DNA of 64,000 nucleotides from Novosphingobium sp. (GTDB taxonomy: Bacteria > Pseudomonadota > Alphaproteobacteria > Sphingomonadales > Sphingomonadaceae). The stretch covers positions 60,445 to 124,444 of the forward strand of contig JACKKV010000007.1 of the NCBI GenBank assembly GCA_024236235.1. Reading direction: 5' to 3'. Positions 48,615 to 57,632 of the stretch are shown piece by piece. Position numbers and translations under genes: made by a program. Numbering within the stretch: position 1 is the first letter of the stretch; every line of letters begins with the position of its first letter. The notes below the pieces were generated by a model, which worked only from the letters and a program-made list of their open reading frames with translations, was not told the origin of the DNA and did not search any database.

Positions 48615-49574
48615 TCAGAAATGTTTCTGGAGATTGCTCATCATTGACTTGAGCTTGCCGGTGACGGCAGGGGCATTCTTCTCCGCCTCGGCCGGGTCGC
48701 CCTTGCAGCCCGTCACGCAAGCCTTGTCGAACGCCATCTGCGCATCAACCTCGTAATCTTCCTCGATCGTCTGGCCGCTTTCGGCAAGTTCCGCCTTGTA
48801 ATCGTCCAGCCCGATGAGCGCAGCGCCCAGCGCCCCCGCAATTTGCGGCGTTTCGGGAAGGATAAGCGGGATACCCAAAACCTTCTCGATATAGTGGACA
48901 GCAGCCTTGTTGCGCGCGACGCCGCCCGTCATGACGGCGGGCCCTTTCTTGCCGACACGGTTGACCAGCCCAAGGGTACGCGTCGCAATGGATTGATGGA
49001 CCGCGCCCAGAACATTTTCCTTTGAATGACCTTCCGCACGAAGCGAAATCACTTCCGTTTCCGCAAAGGTCGCACACATGCTGGAAATCTTGAGTTCTTC
49101 CTGCGCTTTCATCGCGATATCGCCCATTTCCTCCAGTTCGATTTCCATGGCACGGGCGAGGACTTCAAGAAATTTTCCGGTGCCCGCAGCGCAGCGATCG
49201 TTCATCGCGAATTGCGCGACGAGCCCATTGGCATCGACAGCGATGGTCTTGCTGTCCTGCCCGCCAATGTCGATCACCAGGCGGGCTTCAGGTACCATCG
49301 CCACCGCACCGCGCGCATGGCAGGTGATCTCGGTGAAATTCTTGTCAGCAATATCCAGCATCCTGCGACCGTAACCGGTGCTGACACAGCGCCCCATATC
49401 TTCCTGCTTGAGGCTCGCCTGCGTCAGGACATCTGCCACTGCCTCATGCACGGCAGCATCGCTGACTGCACCCATATGCGAAACGGACCAGGCAATGATC
49501 CTGCCGCGCATGTCCACGATCACGGCCTTGGCCGTGGTCGATCCGAAATCGATGCCCATGACATGCTTTTTCAT
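48615..49574 (-). CDS. ATP-dependent activator of 2-hydroxyacyl-CoA dehydratase / benzoyl-CoA reductase
   Basis: 319 residues, ASKHA-fold radical 'archerase' (HgdC/BcrA-BcrD/BadFG family). Nucleotide motifs GIDFGSTTAKAVIVD, VIDIGGQDSK and TGGVARNKA; the two Cys that bridge a [4Fe-4S] cluster between two subunits are Cys128 (NDRCAAGTGKF) and Cys167 (SSMCATFAETEV). It hydrolyses ATP to push a low-potential electron onto the partner enzyme. Only one such gene is here, so a homodimer (HgdC-like) is expected rather than the BcrA/BcrD heterodimer. The chain is about 55 residues longer than HgdC, ending in an acidic tail with CVTGC. Located 22 bases after the first reductase pair. Confidence 0.9.
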   Translation of the reverse strand: MKKHVMGIDFGSTTAKAVIVDMRGRIIAWSVSHMGAVSDAAVHEAVADVLTQASLKQEDMGRCVSTGYGRRMLDIADKNFTEITCHARGAVAMVPEARLVIDIGGQDSKTIAVDANGLVAQFAMNDRCAAGTGKFLEVLARAMEIELEEMGDIAMKAQEELKISSMCATFAETEVISLRAEGHSKENVLGAVHQSIATRTLGLVNRVGKKGPAVMTGGVARNKAAVHYIEKVLGIPLILPETPQIAGALGAALIGLDDYKAELAESGQTIEEDYEVDAQMAFDKACVTGCKGDPAEAEKNAPAVTGKLKSMMSNLQKHF

Positions 49575-49596
49575 TCGGGAATCTCCTCAGCGCCGT

Positions 49597-50943
49597 TCAA
49601 AAGGCGCTCAACCGCTTTTGGTCGATTGCCTCCAGCATTGCTTCGACACGGGTATTCAGCAATTCGTCCTTGTAGAACGTCTCATCCGCAACATCACCTT
49701 CAAACATGGTGGTCTGGATGCCCAGCCGCGAAGTAGCTTCCTGTGCGATCATGAACATCGGGTTGGTGAAGGCGCGACAGGTTCGGGTCGCATGAAACAC
49801 GATGCCATCGACTTCGTATTTCTCGCACAACCCCATGATCAGGTCGATCAGGATGGGGGAGCTGTGATTGTTGGGGCAAATCAGATAATTCTGTCCCATC
49901 CCCATGACCGGATTGTTGGGGTCGATCAGGTCCGGTTCCTGCCAGAACGCCATGTGGGTATAGCGCCCGGCCACCACCGCTGCATCGTAACGGGCGAATT
50001 TTTCCGCCAGCCAACCCAGCTTGTTCCAGTTCATTATGCCATCGAAGAACAGGCGATACTTTTCTTTCGGCACCGCTGCCTCGCCAGTGCGGACCCGCTC
50101 AGCCACCTCGTTGCGTACATTCGTGAAGTAATCGACGATGTCCGTTGTACAAGGCAGCTGGTTTATCGGGGCGATGCTGACTGACCAGTCAAACAGAGTG
50201 GCGGGGGCGGGCTTCGCCCGACACATGTCCATCGCTTCCAGTCGCAGTTCGGAAGCCTTTTTCACATTGCCCATCAGTTCGCGTAGCCGGTCCCAGGGAT
50301 ATGGTTTGCCCGTCTGTTCCTCGATGAACTTGACCATCTCTTCGAGCTGGCGCGCGACATATCGGGAGGTTTCCTCCCACTCTTGCCCGCGGCAATAGCC
50401 AGCGTCCTTGCCGGACGCCCAGATCCAGGGGATCGAGACGTTGAAAATCGGGATCTTCTTGCCGAACAGGCGCGACGTCATCTCGTCCCACTGCTGCCCG
50501 GTGCTGCAATAGGCGTAGGCGCTGATGATCATGTCGGGCGGGGGAAGTTTTGCCGAAATATCCTCGTCCGCCGGCACGTCCGCAAAAGCACTGTCAGAAC
50601 CGTTACGGTGGCGCTGATTGTTGACCGCACAACCAAGATGAGTGCGAGCATATGAACACAGTTCGCGCAGATAACCGCGTTCTTCGGCGGCCGCCTGCGC
50701 CGGGCCTTCCTGGTGGCGCGCAGCGAGCATCGCCGAATAAGCCTCGCCATGAACCCAGACGATATCGGCCGCTTCAAGGAAGGGGTTGATGGACGACCCT
50801 TCATACCAGCAGACCAGCTTGCCTTCTTCCTTGGCGCGCCAGACCATCTCCCAGTAATCATTGACCAGCTTGCCGGCCATACGGGTGGATTTCAGCTTGT
50901 TTGCAGCGCCGGGGGGCTTGGGCAGTGTAACAGGCGCGTTCAT
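49597..50943 (-). CDS. 2-hydroxyacyl-CoA dehydratase family subunit, BcrB-like (copy 1)
   Basis: 448 residues, HgdB/FldB-family fold. N-terminal NKLKSTRMAGKLVNDYWEMV; Cys that can bind the [4Fe-4S] cluster: Cys96 (ELCSYARTHLGC), Cys146 (AYCSTGQQWDEM), Cys389 (HATRTCRAF). Also AGRYTHMAFWQEPDL and a conserved C-terminal FEGDVADETFYKDELLNTR. Resembles the larger (BcrB/BadE-type) subunit of class I benzoyl-CoA reductase more than a typical HgdA/HgdB. The ATG overlaps the stop of the BcrC-like gene (50940-50943). With the activator downstream it would form an ATP-driven radical dehydratase or dearomatising reductase. Confidence 0.87.
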   Translation of the reverse strand: MNAPVTLPKPPGAANKLKSTRMAGKLVNDYWEMVWRAKEEGKLVCWYEGSSINPFLEAADIVWVHGEAYSAMLAARHQEGPAQAAAEERGYLRELCSYARTHLGCAVNNQRHRNGSDSAFADVPADEDISAKLPPPDMIISAYAYCSTGQQWDEMTSRLFGKKIPIFNVSIPWIWASGKDAGYCRGQEWEETSRYVARQLEEMVKFIEEQTGKPYPWDRLRELMGNVKKASELRLEAMDMCRAKPAPATLFDWSVSIAPINQLPCTTDIVDYFTNVRNEVAERVRTGEAAVPKEKYRLFFDGIMNWNKLGWLAEKFARYDAAVVAGRYTHMAFWQEPDLIDPNNPVMGMGQNYLICPNNHSSPILIDLIMGLCEKYEVDGIVFHATRTCRAFTNPMFMIAQEATSRLGIQTTMFEGDVADETFYKDELLNTRVEAMLEAIDQKRLSAF

Positions 50944-52148
50944 GCAACCTCTCCTTCAGGGGTATTAGCGCGCGCGACGCCGCGACGGCGCTTGATCAGT
51001 TCGAGGAAGCTTTCGACCCTGGTCCGCATATGCTCCAGCGCCATGGATTCGTGCTCGGTTTCGATCAGAAGGTGCGGCATTCCGGCCTTCTCGAAGGCCT
51101 CCTTGACCTCCGGATAGTAATACATGTGCGGTTCGCAGAACTTGGCCATCAGCACGATCATGCCTTCAGCCGATTCCTTGCGCATCGCATCCAGCAGGAA
51201 TGCATCCCAATCGACATCGTTCTGCACACGCGTGGGACACGGCACACCAGTGTTGCGGTCAAGATACCAGCGGGCGAGGCTGTCCATTGGATTGCCTTCC
51301 TCGCCGACATCCGTCGAGATGTAGCGATAACCGTGGTAGAGGTCGTCACCCACCACGATCGCCCCGCAGCCCTCAATCATGTCGAGCAATTCCGGCTTGG
51401 GCGCCTGGCAGAAGTGGCCTGACAAATGCAGGCGCACTGCACGCTTTTCGGGTTGGGGGAGGTTTTCACTGGCAGAAGCGACCAGTGCCTCCACCAGTTC
51501 CAGATGCTCTGCACGGTCCATCACCATGCTGGATTTCACGACATATTGCATTTCCCTGGCCGTGAGGGCGACCCGCCCTTCGACCCGCATGCGATAAAGC
51601 TCGCGCATCGCCTGCCGTCCGCGGTTGAACAGCGCAATGCTCGCGCGCATGGCATCGTCGCGCACCGGCTCACCAATGAAATCCTCCAGCTCAAAGCGAA
51701 GCTTTTCAAAGCTCTCCTTGGATCGCCCAAGCGTCCAGGGATCGCACATGGACGAGATGAGCTGGAAAAAAATGACCCGAGTGTCGGGCAGTGCCACCCG
51801 CACCGCATCGGCCGCACCCAGCAACTGCACGCAGTGATCGCCGAACATGATCGCGTCGAGCACCGCGAGGTCGCCTTTCGCAGCCTGGTCAACCGCACTG
51901 CGTGTAAAGCCGCAGTAAAACGGGAACAACAAGCCATGACCTGCGGTTATCGGATCTTCCGCCTCCTGAATGATAAGCGGCAGCGCGCCCGCTGCGTGTG
52001 CCATTTCCGACGGGAAATTCATCGGAAACGAGCCGATTACCCGGCGACCGGTGCGGGTCTTCCAGGCGCGCGCATAACCCATGGGGTCCGCGCAAACCTT
52101 GGCCAGTACCTCAAAAATTTCGCTTCGGGGGGTCAACCGCCTCTCCAC
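50940..52148 (-). CDS. 2-hydroxyacyl-CoA dehydratase family subunit, BcrC-like (copy 1)
   Basis: 402 residues, second subunit of the pair. Cys79 (FYCGFTRSAVDQ), Cys247 (HFCQAPKPELLDMIE) and Cys338 (FCEPHMYYYPE) are the candidate cluster ligands and are kept in the copy at 60.2-61.4 kb. GDDLYHGYRYISTDV and CPTRVQNDVDWDAF are other shared blocks. GTG at 52148 assumed; TTG at 52136 is possible. First gene of the six-gene minus-strand operon ending with the CoA ligase. A TGAG-N5-CTCA operator lies 23 bases upstream, overlapping a plausible -10. Confidence 0.86.
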   Translation of the reverse strand: MERRLTPRSEIFEVLAKVCADPMGYARAWKTRTGRRVIGSFPMNFPSEMAHAAGALPLIIQEAEDPITAGHGLLFPFYCGFTRSAVDQAAKGDLAVLDAIMFGDHCVQLLGAADAVRVALPDTRVIFFQLISSMCDPWTLGRSKESFEKLRFELEDFIGEPVRDDAMRASIALFNRGRQAMRELYRMRVEGRVALTAREMQYVVKSSMVMDRAEHLELVEALVASASENLPQPEKRAVRLHLSGHFCQAPKPELLDMIEGCGAIVVGDDLYHGYRYISTDVGEEGNPMDSLARWYLDRNTGVPCPTRVQNDVDWDAFLLDAMRKESAEGMIVLMAKFCEPHMYYYPEVKEAFEKAGMPHLLIETEHESMALEHMRTRVESFLELIKRRRGVARANTPEGEVA

Positions 52149-52170
52149 ACTTGTATTGCCAACACGCTAG

Positions 52171-52183
52171 TGAGTATGCCTCA
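52171..52183. promoter_or_regulatory. Island 2 operator, copy 1 (before reductase pair 1)
   Basis: TGAG-TATGC-CTCA. On the minus strand it overlaps a -10 TACTCA placed 18 bases from -35 TTGACC (52195-52200), consistent with repression. Confidence 0.6.
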
Positions 52184-52339
52184 TTAAGCGTACGGGTCAA
52201 GTGCTCAACGGTAAATTTGCTGCAATTGTTCAGCGCTCCTGGCAACGAAACAAGCTTATGCAGTGCCTTGGCCGGATTTGCCTTGCGGCCTGAGAACAAA
52301 CCTCGCTAGGGAATGTTGATCCGATTCATGGAATTTGAA

Positions 52340-52352
52340 TGAGTTTTGCTCA
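52340..52352. promoter_or_regulatory. Island 2 operator, copy 2 (before racemase)
   Basis: TGAG-TTTTG-CTCA, 18 bases before the racemase ATG. A possible -35 TTGATC (52316-52321) with 17-base spacing puts the -10 at the left arm. Confidence 0.58.
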
Positions 52353-52370
52353 ATAAGGGGAGGGAATCGT

Positions 52371-53513
52371 ATGGGACCACTATCCGGGATTCGCGTTCTT
52401 GAAATGTCGAACATCGGCCCCGCGCCGTTCTGCGGCATGCTGCTGGCTGACCTTGGCGCGGACGTGATGCGGGTCGACCGGCTGGCGCGCGGCGACCTCG
52501 GTTTTGCGATGGATCCCAGGTTTGACACGCTCAATCGCGGAAAGCAGGCGATCGCGATCGATCTGAAATCCCGCGAAGGACTGGATACCGTGCGCGACCT
52601 CGCGCGGAGGGCTGACATGCTGATCGAAGGATATCGCCCTGGCGTCATGGAAAAGCTCGGACTTGGCCCCGACGTGCTGCTGGGTGACAATCCGCGACTG
52701 GTATACGGACGGATGACCGGGTGGGGGCAGAAGGGAAGCCTGTCAGCGATGGCCGGGCACGACATCAATTACATCGGCATTGCGGGCGCACTGGCCAGCA
52801 TCGGCCCAAAGGGTGAAGCGCCGGTTCCGCCGCTCAACCTGGTCGGCGATTTCGGCGGCGGTTCGCTCTACCTGGCCATGGGGTTGCTCGCCGCGCTGAC
52901 CGAAGCGATGCGCACCGGCAAGGGCCAGGTGATCGATGCGGCGATGGTGGATGGCGTTGCCAGTCTCATGGCGATGCACATCGGTTTTCGTCAGGCCGGC
53001 ATCTGGAACCTCGAAAGGGGATCGAATTCGGTTGATGGCGGCGCTCCCTATTACTGTTGCTACAAGACCAGCGACGACAAATACATGGCTGCAGGACCGG
53101 TCGAACAGCGCTTCTACGCGATCATGATCGAGAAACTCGGACTTGATCTGTCGCAGCTGCCTGACCGTGACGATCCAGCCCGGTGGGATGAACTCAAGGC
53201 AATCATTCAGGCACGCTTCGCCACGCGCACCAGGGAAGCATGGACCGCCCTGTTCCACGGTACAGACGCCTGCGTTACTCCGGTTTACGATCTCGATGAA
53301 GCTCAACAATCCGGCATCGCGCGCGAACGCGGCCTGTTCGTGGAAGCTGACGGAGTGATCGCACCGGCCCCCGCTCCGCGCTTCAGCAGGACAGGCTGCT
53401 CCACCCCCGGCGGCACTGTCGATCCGGTTGGTGCTACTGCGGCTTCGCTGGCAAACTGGGGTGTCGATCAATCAACCATCGCACGCCTAGGCTACATCGG
53501 GGTTATTGCTTAA
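52371..53513 (+). CDS. Alpha-methylacyl-CoA racemase (CaiB/BaiF family)
   Basis: 380 residues. Family III CoA-transferase fold, with the residues of mycobacterial methylacyl-CoA racemase kept at a constant offset of 4: His130 (AGHDINYIGIAG), Asp160 (NLVGDFGGGSLY) and Glu245 (AGPVEQRFY), versus recalled His126, Asp156 and Glu241. It should invert the 2-methyl (alpha) centre of an acyl-CoA, which suggests a branched or ring-derived substrate. ATG 52371 follows GGGGAGGG. Divergent from reductase pair 1, each side having its own TGAG-N5-CTCA site. Alternative: a CoA transferase, less likely given the His/Asp/Glu set. Confidence 0.87.
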   Translation: MGPLSGIRVLEMSNIGPAPFCGMLLADLGADVMRVDRLARGDLGFAMDPRFDTLNRGKQAIAIDLKSREGLDTVRDLARRADMLIEGYRPGVMEKLGLGPDVLLGDNPRLVYGRMTGWGQKGSLSAMAGHDINYIGIAGALASIGPKGEAPVPPLNLVGDFGGGSLYLAMGLLAALTEAMRTGKGQVIDAAMVDGVASLMAMHIGFRQAGIWNLERGSNSVDGGAPYYCCYKTSDDKYMAAGPVEQRFYAIMIEKLGLDLSQLPDRDDPARWDELKAIIQARFATRTREAWTALFHGTDACVTPVYDLDEAQQSGIARERGLFVEADGVIAPAPAPRFSRTGCSTPGGTVDPVGATAASLANWGVDQSTIARLGYIGVIA

Positions 53514-53559
53514 CGAACGGCAGGTGCCGAAACTTGACCCAATACTGCATGCACAATAC

Positions 53560-53575
53560 TCAACAAGAGTGTTGA
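53560..53575. repeat. Palindrome between racemase and SDR genes
   Basis: TCAACA-AGAG-TGTTGA, 47 bases after the racemase stop and about 140 before the SDR start. Could be a weak hairpin or an operator; not the TGAG-N5-CTCA type. Confidence 0.35.
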
Positions 53576-53717
53576 ATGCTCGCCGCGCGCTCCATGCGGG
53601 ATTTGGGCATGAGCGCATCGGTCAACTCCCATTCGGATTGAATGGCTGGCGTCCGTTCGTGACCAGATGAACGGGCGTTTCCGATGCGGAGCGTCTGACG
53701 CGGGAAGGAGATGAGGA

Positions 53718-54518
53718 TTGCAGATCACGGGGAGTGTTGTCGCTGTTACCGGCGCGGCGAATGGCATTGGGGCGGCACTGGCCCGGCGTTTTTCCGCCGA
53801 AGGGGCCAGGCTGGTGATCCTGGCCGACCTTGACGAGGACGGGGTCAGGGGCATCGCCGCATCGATTGCCGCAGAAGGCGGGTGCGCAGTCGCCACAGCC
53901 TGCGACGTCGCACGGGAAGCAGATGTGCGCGCGATCGCGGAACTGGCCAAAGCAGAGGCGGGGCCGATCGACCTGTTCTGTTCCAACGCTGGGATCATGG
54001 TCACTGGGGATCCCATGAGCCCTGACGCGGACTGGCAATCCGCATGGAACGTGAACGTGATGGCTCACGTCTATGCGGCGCGCGCAGTTCTGCCGGACAT
54101 GCTGGCGCGCGGGTCAGGCTATTTGCTCAACACCTGTTCCGCAGCAGGATTGCTCACCAGCCTTGGCGCTGCGCCCTATGCGGCATCCAAACACGCGGCC
54201 GTCGCATTCTCGGAATGGCTGGCCATTACCTACGGTCCGCGTGGTATTGGCGTGAGCGCGCTCTGCCCCATGGTGGTGCGCACCAAGATGATCGAGGATG
54301 CAATTGCGAGCGGCGCGGGCGGGGCGGTCAGCTCGGGGGGAGCGATGCTTGAACCCGATCTGGTTGCCGGACAGGTCGTCGAAGCACTGGCGGAGCAGCG
54401 CTTCCTGATCCTGACTCACCCCGAAACGCAGCAATTTGCCGAACGGAAAATTGCCGATGTCGACAGGTGGATCGGCGGCATGCAGAAATTCGCTGCTCAG
54501 ACTAACGGAGAAACGTGA
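53718..54518 (+). CDS. Short-chain dehydrogenase/reductase (island 2)
   Basis: 266 residues from TTG at 53718 with GGAAGGAGATGAGG upstream. VTGAANGIGAALARRF, ADLDED (Asp: NAD preference), SNAGI, catalytic Ser in NTCSAAGLL and Tyr/Lys in YAASKHAA. Classical, complete active site. The stop overlaps the next ATG (TGATG). Probably oxidises a hydroxy-acyl intermediate made in the reductase pathway (inference from context). Confidence 0.87.
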   Translation: MQITGSVVAVTGAANGIGAALARRFSAEGARLVILADLDEDGVRGIAASIAAEGGCAVATACDVAREADVRAIAELAKAEAGPIDLFCSNAGIMVTGDPMSPDADWQSAWNVNVMAHVYAARAVLPDMLARGSGYLLNTCSAAGLLTSLGAAPYAASKHAAVAFSEWLAITYGPRGIGVSALCPMVVRTKMIEDAIASGAGGAVSSGGAMLEPDLVAGQVVEALAEQRFLILTHPETQQFAERKIADVDRWIGGMQKFAAQTNGET

Positions 54519-55189
54519 TGGCTCAGATTGATCCGGGCACTGCTCTTGGCCCGACCCAGTTTATTGACAGCGATCACCCCGAGATACGGGCGTTCGCGGC
54601 GCAGGCTTGCGATGGAGGAATCAATGACCGGGACAAGGCGGTTCGATTGTATAATGCCGTTCGCGACCAGGTCCGCTACGATTGCTATCAACTGGATTTT
54701 TCGAGGGAAGGCCTCTCGGCCAGTGTCACTCTGAGGAAGGGTTTCGGCTTCTGCGTTCCCAAGGCGGTTCTCCTTGCTGCGGTTTGTCGGGCGGAGGGAA
54801 TTCCTGCGGCGCTGGGTTTTGCAGACGTGCGCAATCATCTTTCCACGCCGCGGCTCGAAGAAATCATGGGCAGCGACATATTCTACCACCATGGGTACAC
54901 CGCGATTTACCTGGACGGCAGATGGATCAAGGCGACGCCAGCCTTCAACCGATCCCTATGCGAAAAGAGCGGGATCCCGCCGCTGGAATTCGACGGTTTC
55001 AACGATTCCATCTTCCACGCCTATGACAATGCCGGCCAGCAGCATATGGAATATCTGCGCTATCATGGCGAAACCGCGGATATGCCCTATCAGACATTTA
55101 TAGATGCCATGGCGCAACATTATCCCAATCTAATGAAGCTTGCCGACCACGATTGGGATTCTGACGTGCAGGCGATGCGCGAAGGCTGA
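54518..55189 (+). CDS. Transglutaminase-like cysteine enzyme
   Basis: 223 residues, transglutaminase-like fold: YNAVRDQVRYDCYQLDF, nucleophile Cys79 in GFGFCVPKAVLLAAVCRA, His125 in HHGYTAIYLDGRWIKATPAF. The third triad residue, usually Asp in a DPT-like motif, is Thr140 here (KATP), a variant seen in bacterial members acting as hydrolases or acyl transferases. Overlaps the SDR gene stop. Role in the island unknown; amide or thioester cleavage are options. Confidence 0.75.
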   Translation: MAQIDPGTALGPTQFIDSDHPEIRAFAAQACDGGINDRDKAVRLYNAVRDQVRYDCYQLDFSREGLSASVTLRKGFGFCVPKAVLLAAVCRAEGIPAALGFADVRNHLSTPRLEEIMGSDIFYHHGYTAIYLDGRWIKATPAFNRSLCEKSGIPPLEFDGFNDSIFHAYDNAGQQHMEYLRYHGETADMPYQTFIDAMAQHYPNLMKLADHDWDSDVQAMREG

Positions 55190-55206
55190 TCGGCGGGCCA
55201 GAATGA

Positions 55207-55233
55207 AAAGGGGGCGCACAACCGGCGCCCCCA
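55207..55233 (-). terminator. Rho-independent terminator of the TonB receptor gene
   Basis: Eight-base-pair stem GGGGGCGC (55211-55218) / GCGCCCCC (55226-55233), 7-base loop, followed on the minus strand by TTTT. It may also stop the convergent transglutaminase-like transcript. Confidence 0.8.
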
Positions 55234-55271
55234 AACCCTTGGGCCGATAAAGACCCGCAACCGCAGATGTC

Positions 55272-57632
55272 CTAGCGGAAGTTGTAACCGATGGTCACCC
55301 CGTAAGTCGCAGGCTTGCCGGCAAAGCGCGAGAATGTGTCGGAGCCTGACGTGACTGCGGTGTAATAATATTCACCGGTCACATTCTTGCCCCAGACAGC
55401 AACCTTCCAGTTGTCGGTTTCATATCCGGCGCGCAGATCGAGCGTTGCGAAACTTTCGATCAGGAACGGATGATCGACCAGCGACTTGTTGAACGGTCCT
55501 GTAGGGATCGTGAGACCTGCTGAACCAATGTTCGAATCCTGCTTCGACTGGCCGTGATACGTCGCGCCTGCAAAGATTACGCCCGGTCCAACCGGCTGGC
55601 GCAGATCGGCGCTGAAGGAATAGCTCCACTTCGGTGTGTAAGGCAGCACCTCGCCCTTGAAATCCTGCAGCAGGCCAAGGACGTTGTAGTTTTCCTCGCG
55701 CTTGATCCTGGAGTTGAGATAAGTCACCGCGCTGCCAAGGGACAGTCCCGGCACTGGCTCAACCCGCAAATCCATTTCCGCACCGTACAGCCGAGATTTG
55801 TCGACATTGATCAACGCGTCAAGCGCCTTGAACACCGGATCGAACAGTTTGCCGCGGACCTGCTTGTCCCGGTAATCATAATAGAAGGTGGCTGCGTTGA
55901 ACTGCACCTTGCGGTCCATCATCGTCGCCTTGAGTCCGGCTTCGTATGCGGTGACAGATTCCTGCGTCACTGGCAGCAGCTGGTTCCAGGTCGAAGCCGC
56001 CGGAAGGCTCGGGAAGCTTCCCGCCTTGTATCCGCGCGATGCCAGCGCATAGAACAGCACATCATCGCTGGCCTTGAAATCCAGCCCGATCCGCCAGGAG
56101 ACATTGTCTTCGGACAGCTTCTTTTCATAGGGCATGCCGGGCGCACCATCGAAATCCAGTGCCGTACACCCGCCACCCGTGACCAGCGGGGTAAAGGCCT
56201 TGCCGGTGGGATTGAAGATCGCATTACCACCAAGGGCGTTGAACAGCTTGGCCATGAGACCATCGCCGGTATCCAGCTGACAGTTACTGGAATCGTTGCT
56301 CGTGTCCGTGTAGCGGACGCTTGCCTTCAAGGTGAGCTTGTCCGTCGCATCAAACTCCAGGCTACCGAACACGCCGACGCTATCGACTTTTTGCTTCAGC
56401 AAACCATAGACAGAGTTGATGTAGAGAGTGGAAGCGCGCGAGCTGGTCAGATTGTCGAATTTGAACCACTGGAATTCGCGGGCCTTGCTGTGTTCGTAAT
56501 TGGCACCCACCAGCCAGCGCAGGGCATTGGATGGATTGTTGGCCAGGCGCAGTTCCTGCGTAAATGTGTTAATCTTGCCGTCGATTTCCTGCAGGTCACC
56601 AAGAATGATGGGAAGGCCATCGGAATCGTTCACATTGTTGCGCGTGTAATGCACATAATTGGTCAGTGTGGTCAGTGTGATGTCGTCCGAAAGGTCAAAA
56701 TCGCCGCGCAGCGCCGCCTGGAACTGCTTGCTGTTGCCCTTGGGTTCGGCGGTGGTTGACCAATCGGCAGCCCGCGCCTTCTCCTCAGTCAATGGCTGAG
56801 CGAAAATGATCGGTGGATTGCGGTCGGTTTCATTCTTCGCGCGAACTGCAATATGCTGCTGCGCCTGCGGGTCCGATTTGTCCTGCCAGGCGTTGAGGTT
56901 GAGCGAGAACCGCGCACTGTCCGAAGGCTCAAAGTCGAGGATCAGCCTGCCCGCATAATATTCGGAGCTGCCATTGGTGTCGCCAGGGCGGCTGGCGCTC
57001 TTCTGCCAGTCATCCGACTTGAGGGCCGTGAACGCCAGGCGCGCACCGACCTTTTCGCCCAACGGGCCGCTGATATAGCCATTGCCTTCGATCTGGTCGA
57101 AGCGGCCATAGCCAAGGGTCAGGCCTGCTTCGAAACTGTCCGTCGGCTTGTTGGCGACGAAGTTGATCGCACCACCGGTTGAGTTCTGGCCGAACAGCGT
57201 GCCCTGGGGACCTTTGAGCACTTCAACGCGCTGCACGTCAAAGGCCGTATGCATACCCATGACCGGAAATGGCAGCGGCGCTTCGTCCAGATACACGCTG
57301 ACAGCGGGATAGACGGCCAGTGTGCTTTCGTTGAAGCCAACCCCGCGGATAGTCAGGATGGGCGTGTTCGCGGTGCTTGATGCATAGACCAGACCAGGAA
57401 TGGCCGAGGACAGATCCTCCATCGTGGAGATGCGTTTCTGACTGAGCACATCTCCTGACAGGGCAGTGATCGTCATCCCCACGTCATTCAGGTTCTGTTC
57501 GCGCTTGTTCGCGGTCACCACAATTTCGTTCGCGCCCTGGGCTGCGCCGGACGGCGATTCCTGTGCCACTGCGGGCGACGCCATCACGCCAGCGATCCCT
57601 GCCAGCAAACTCCACTTCAAGGCCTTCGACAT
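55272..57632 (-). CDS. TonB-dependent outer-membrane receptor
   Basis: 786 residues. Signal peptide to PAVAQESP, TonB box-like NEIVVTANKREQNL, plug domain (DLSSAIPGLVYASS, PILTIRGVGFN, RVEVLKGPQGTLFGQNSTGG) and a 22-strand barrel ending YGVTIGYNFR. Imports a scarce or bulky ligand across the outer membrane. ATG 57632 with GGGAGGG upstream. No siderophore genes nearby; in sphingomonads such receptors often serve catabolic islands, so uptake of the island's substrate is likely (inference). Its promoter carries an island 2 operator. Confidence 0.92.
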   Translation of the reverse strand: MSKALKWSLLAGIAGVMASPAVAQESPSGAAQGANEIVVTANKREQNLNDVGMTITALSGDVLSQKRISTMEDLSSAIPGLVYASSTANTPILTIRGVGFNESTLAVYPAVSVYLDEAPLPFPVMGMHTAFDVQRVEVLKGPQGTLFGQNSTGGAINFVANKPTDSFEAGLTLGYGRFDQIEGNGYISGPLGEKVGARLAFTALKSDDWQKSASRPGDTNGSSEYYAGRLILDFEPSDSARFSLNLNAWQDKSDPQAQQHIAVRAKNETDRNPPIIFAQPLTEEKARAADWSTTAEPKGNSKQFQAALRGDFDLSDDITLTTLTNYVHYTRNNVNDSDGLPIILGDLQEIDGKINTFTQELRLANNPSNALRWLVGANYEHSKAREFQWFKFDNLTSSRASTLYINSVYGLLKQKVDSVGVFGSLEFDATDKLTLKASVRYTDTSNDSSNCQLDTGDGLMAKLFNALGGNAIFNPTGKAFTPLVTGGGCTALDFDGAPGMPYEKKLSEDNVSWRIGLDFKASDDVLFYALASRGYKAGSFPSLPAASTWNQLLPVTQESVTAYEAGLKATMMDRKVQFNAATFYYDYRDKQVRGKLFDPVFKALDALINVDKSRLYGAEMDLRVEPVPGLSLGSAVTYLNSRIKREENYNVLGLLQDFKGEVLPYTPKWSYSFSADLRQPVGPGVIFAGATYHGQSKQDSNIGSAGLTIPTGPFNKSLVDHPFLIESFATLDLRAGYETDNWKVAVWGKNVTGEYYYTAVTSGSDTFSRFAGKPATYGVTIGYNFR

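Noticed and set aside
45614..52148. Complete classical anaerobic benzoate pathway
   Set aside because: No heterodimeric BcrA/BcrD activator pair, no dedicated ferredoxin, no ring hydratase/hydrolase (Dch/Oah type) was recognised; only the reductase-like core and a Zn alcohol dehydrogenase fit.
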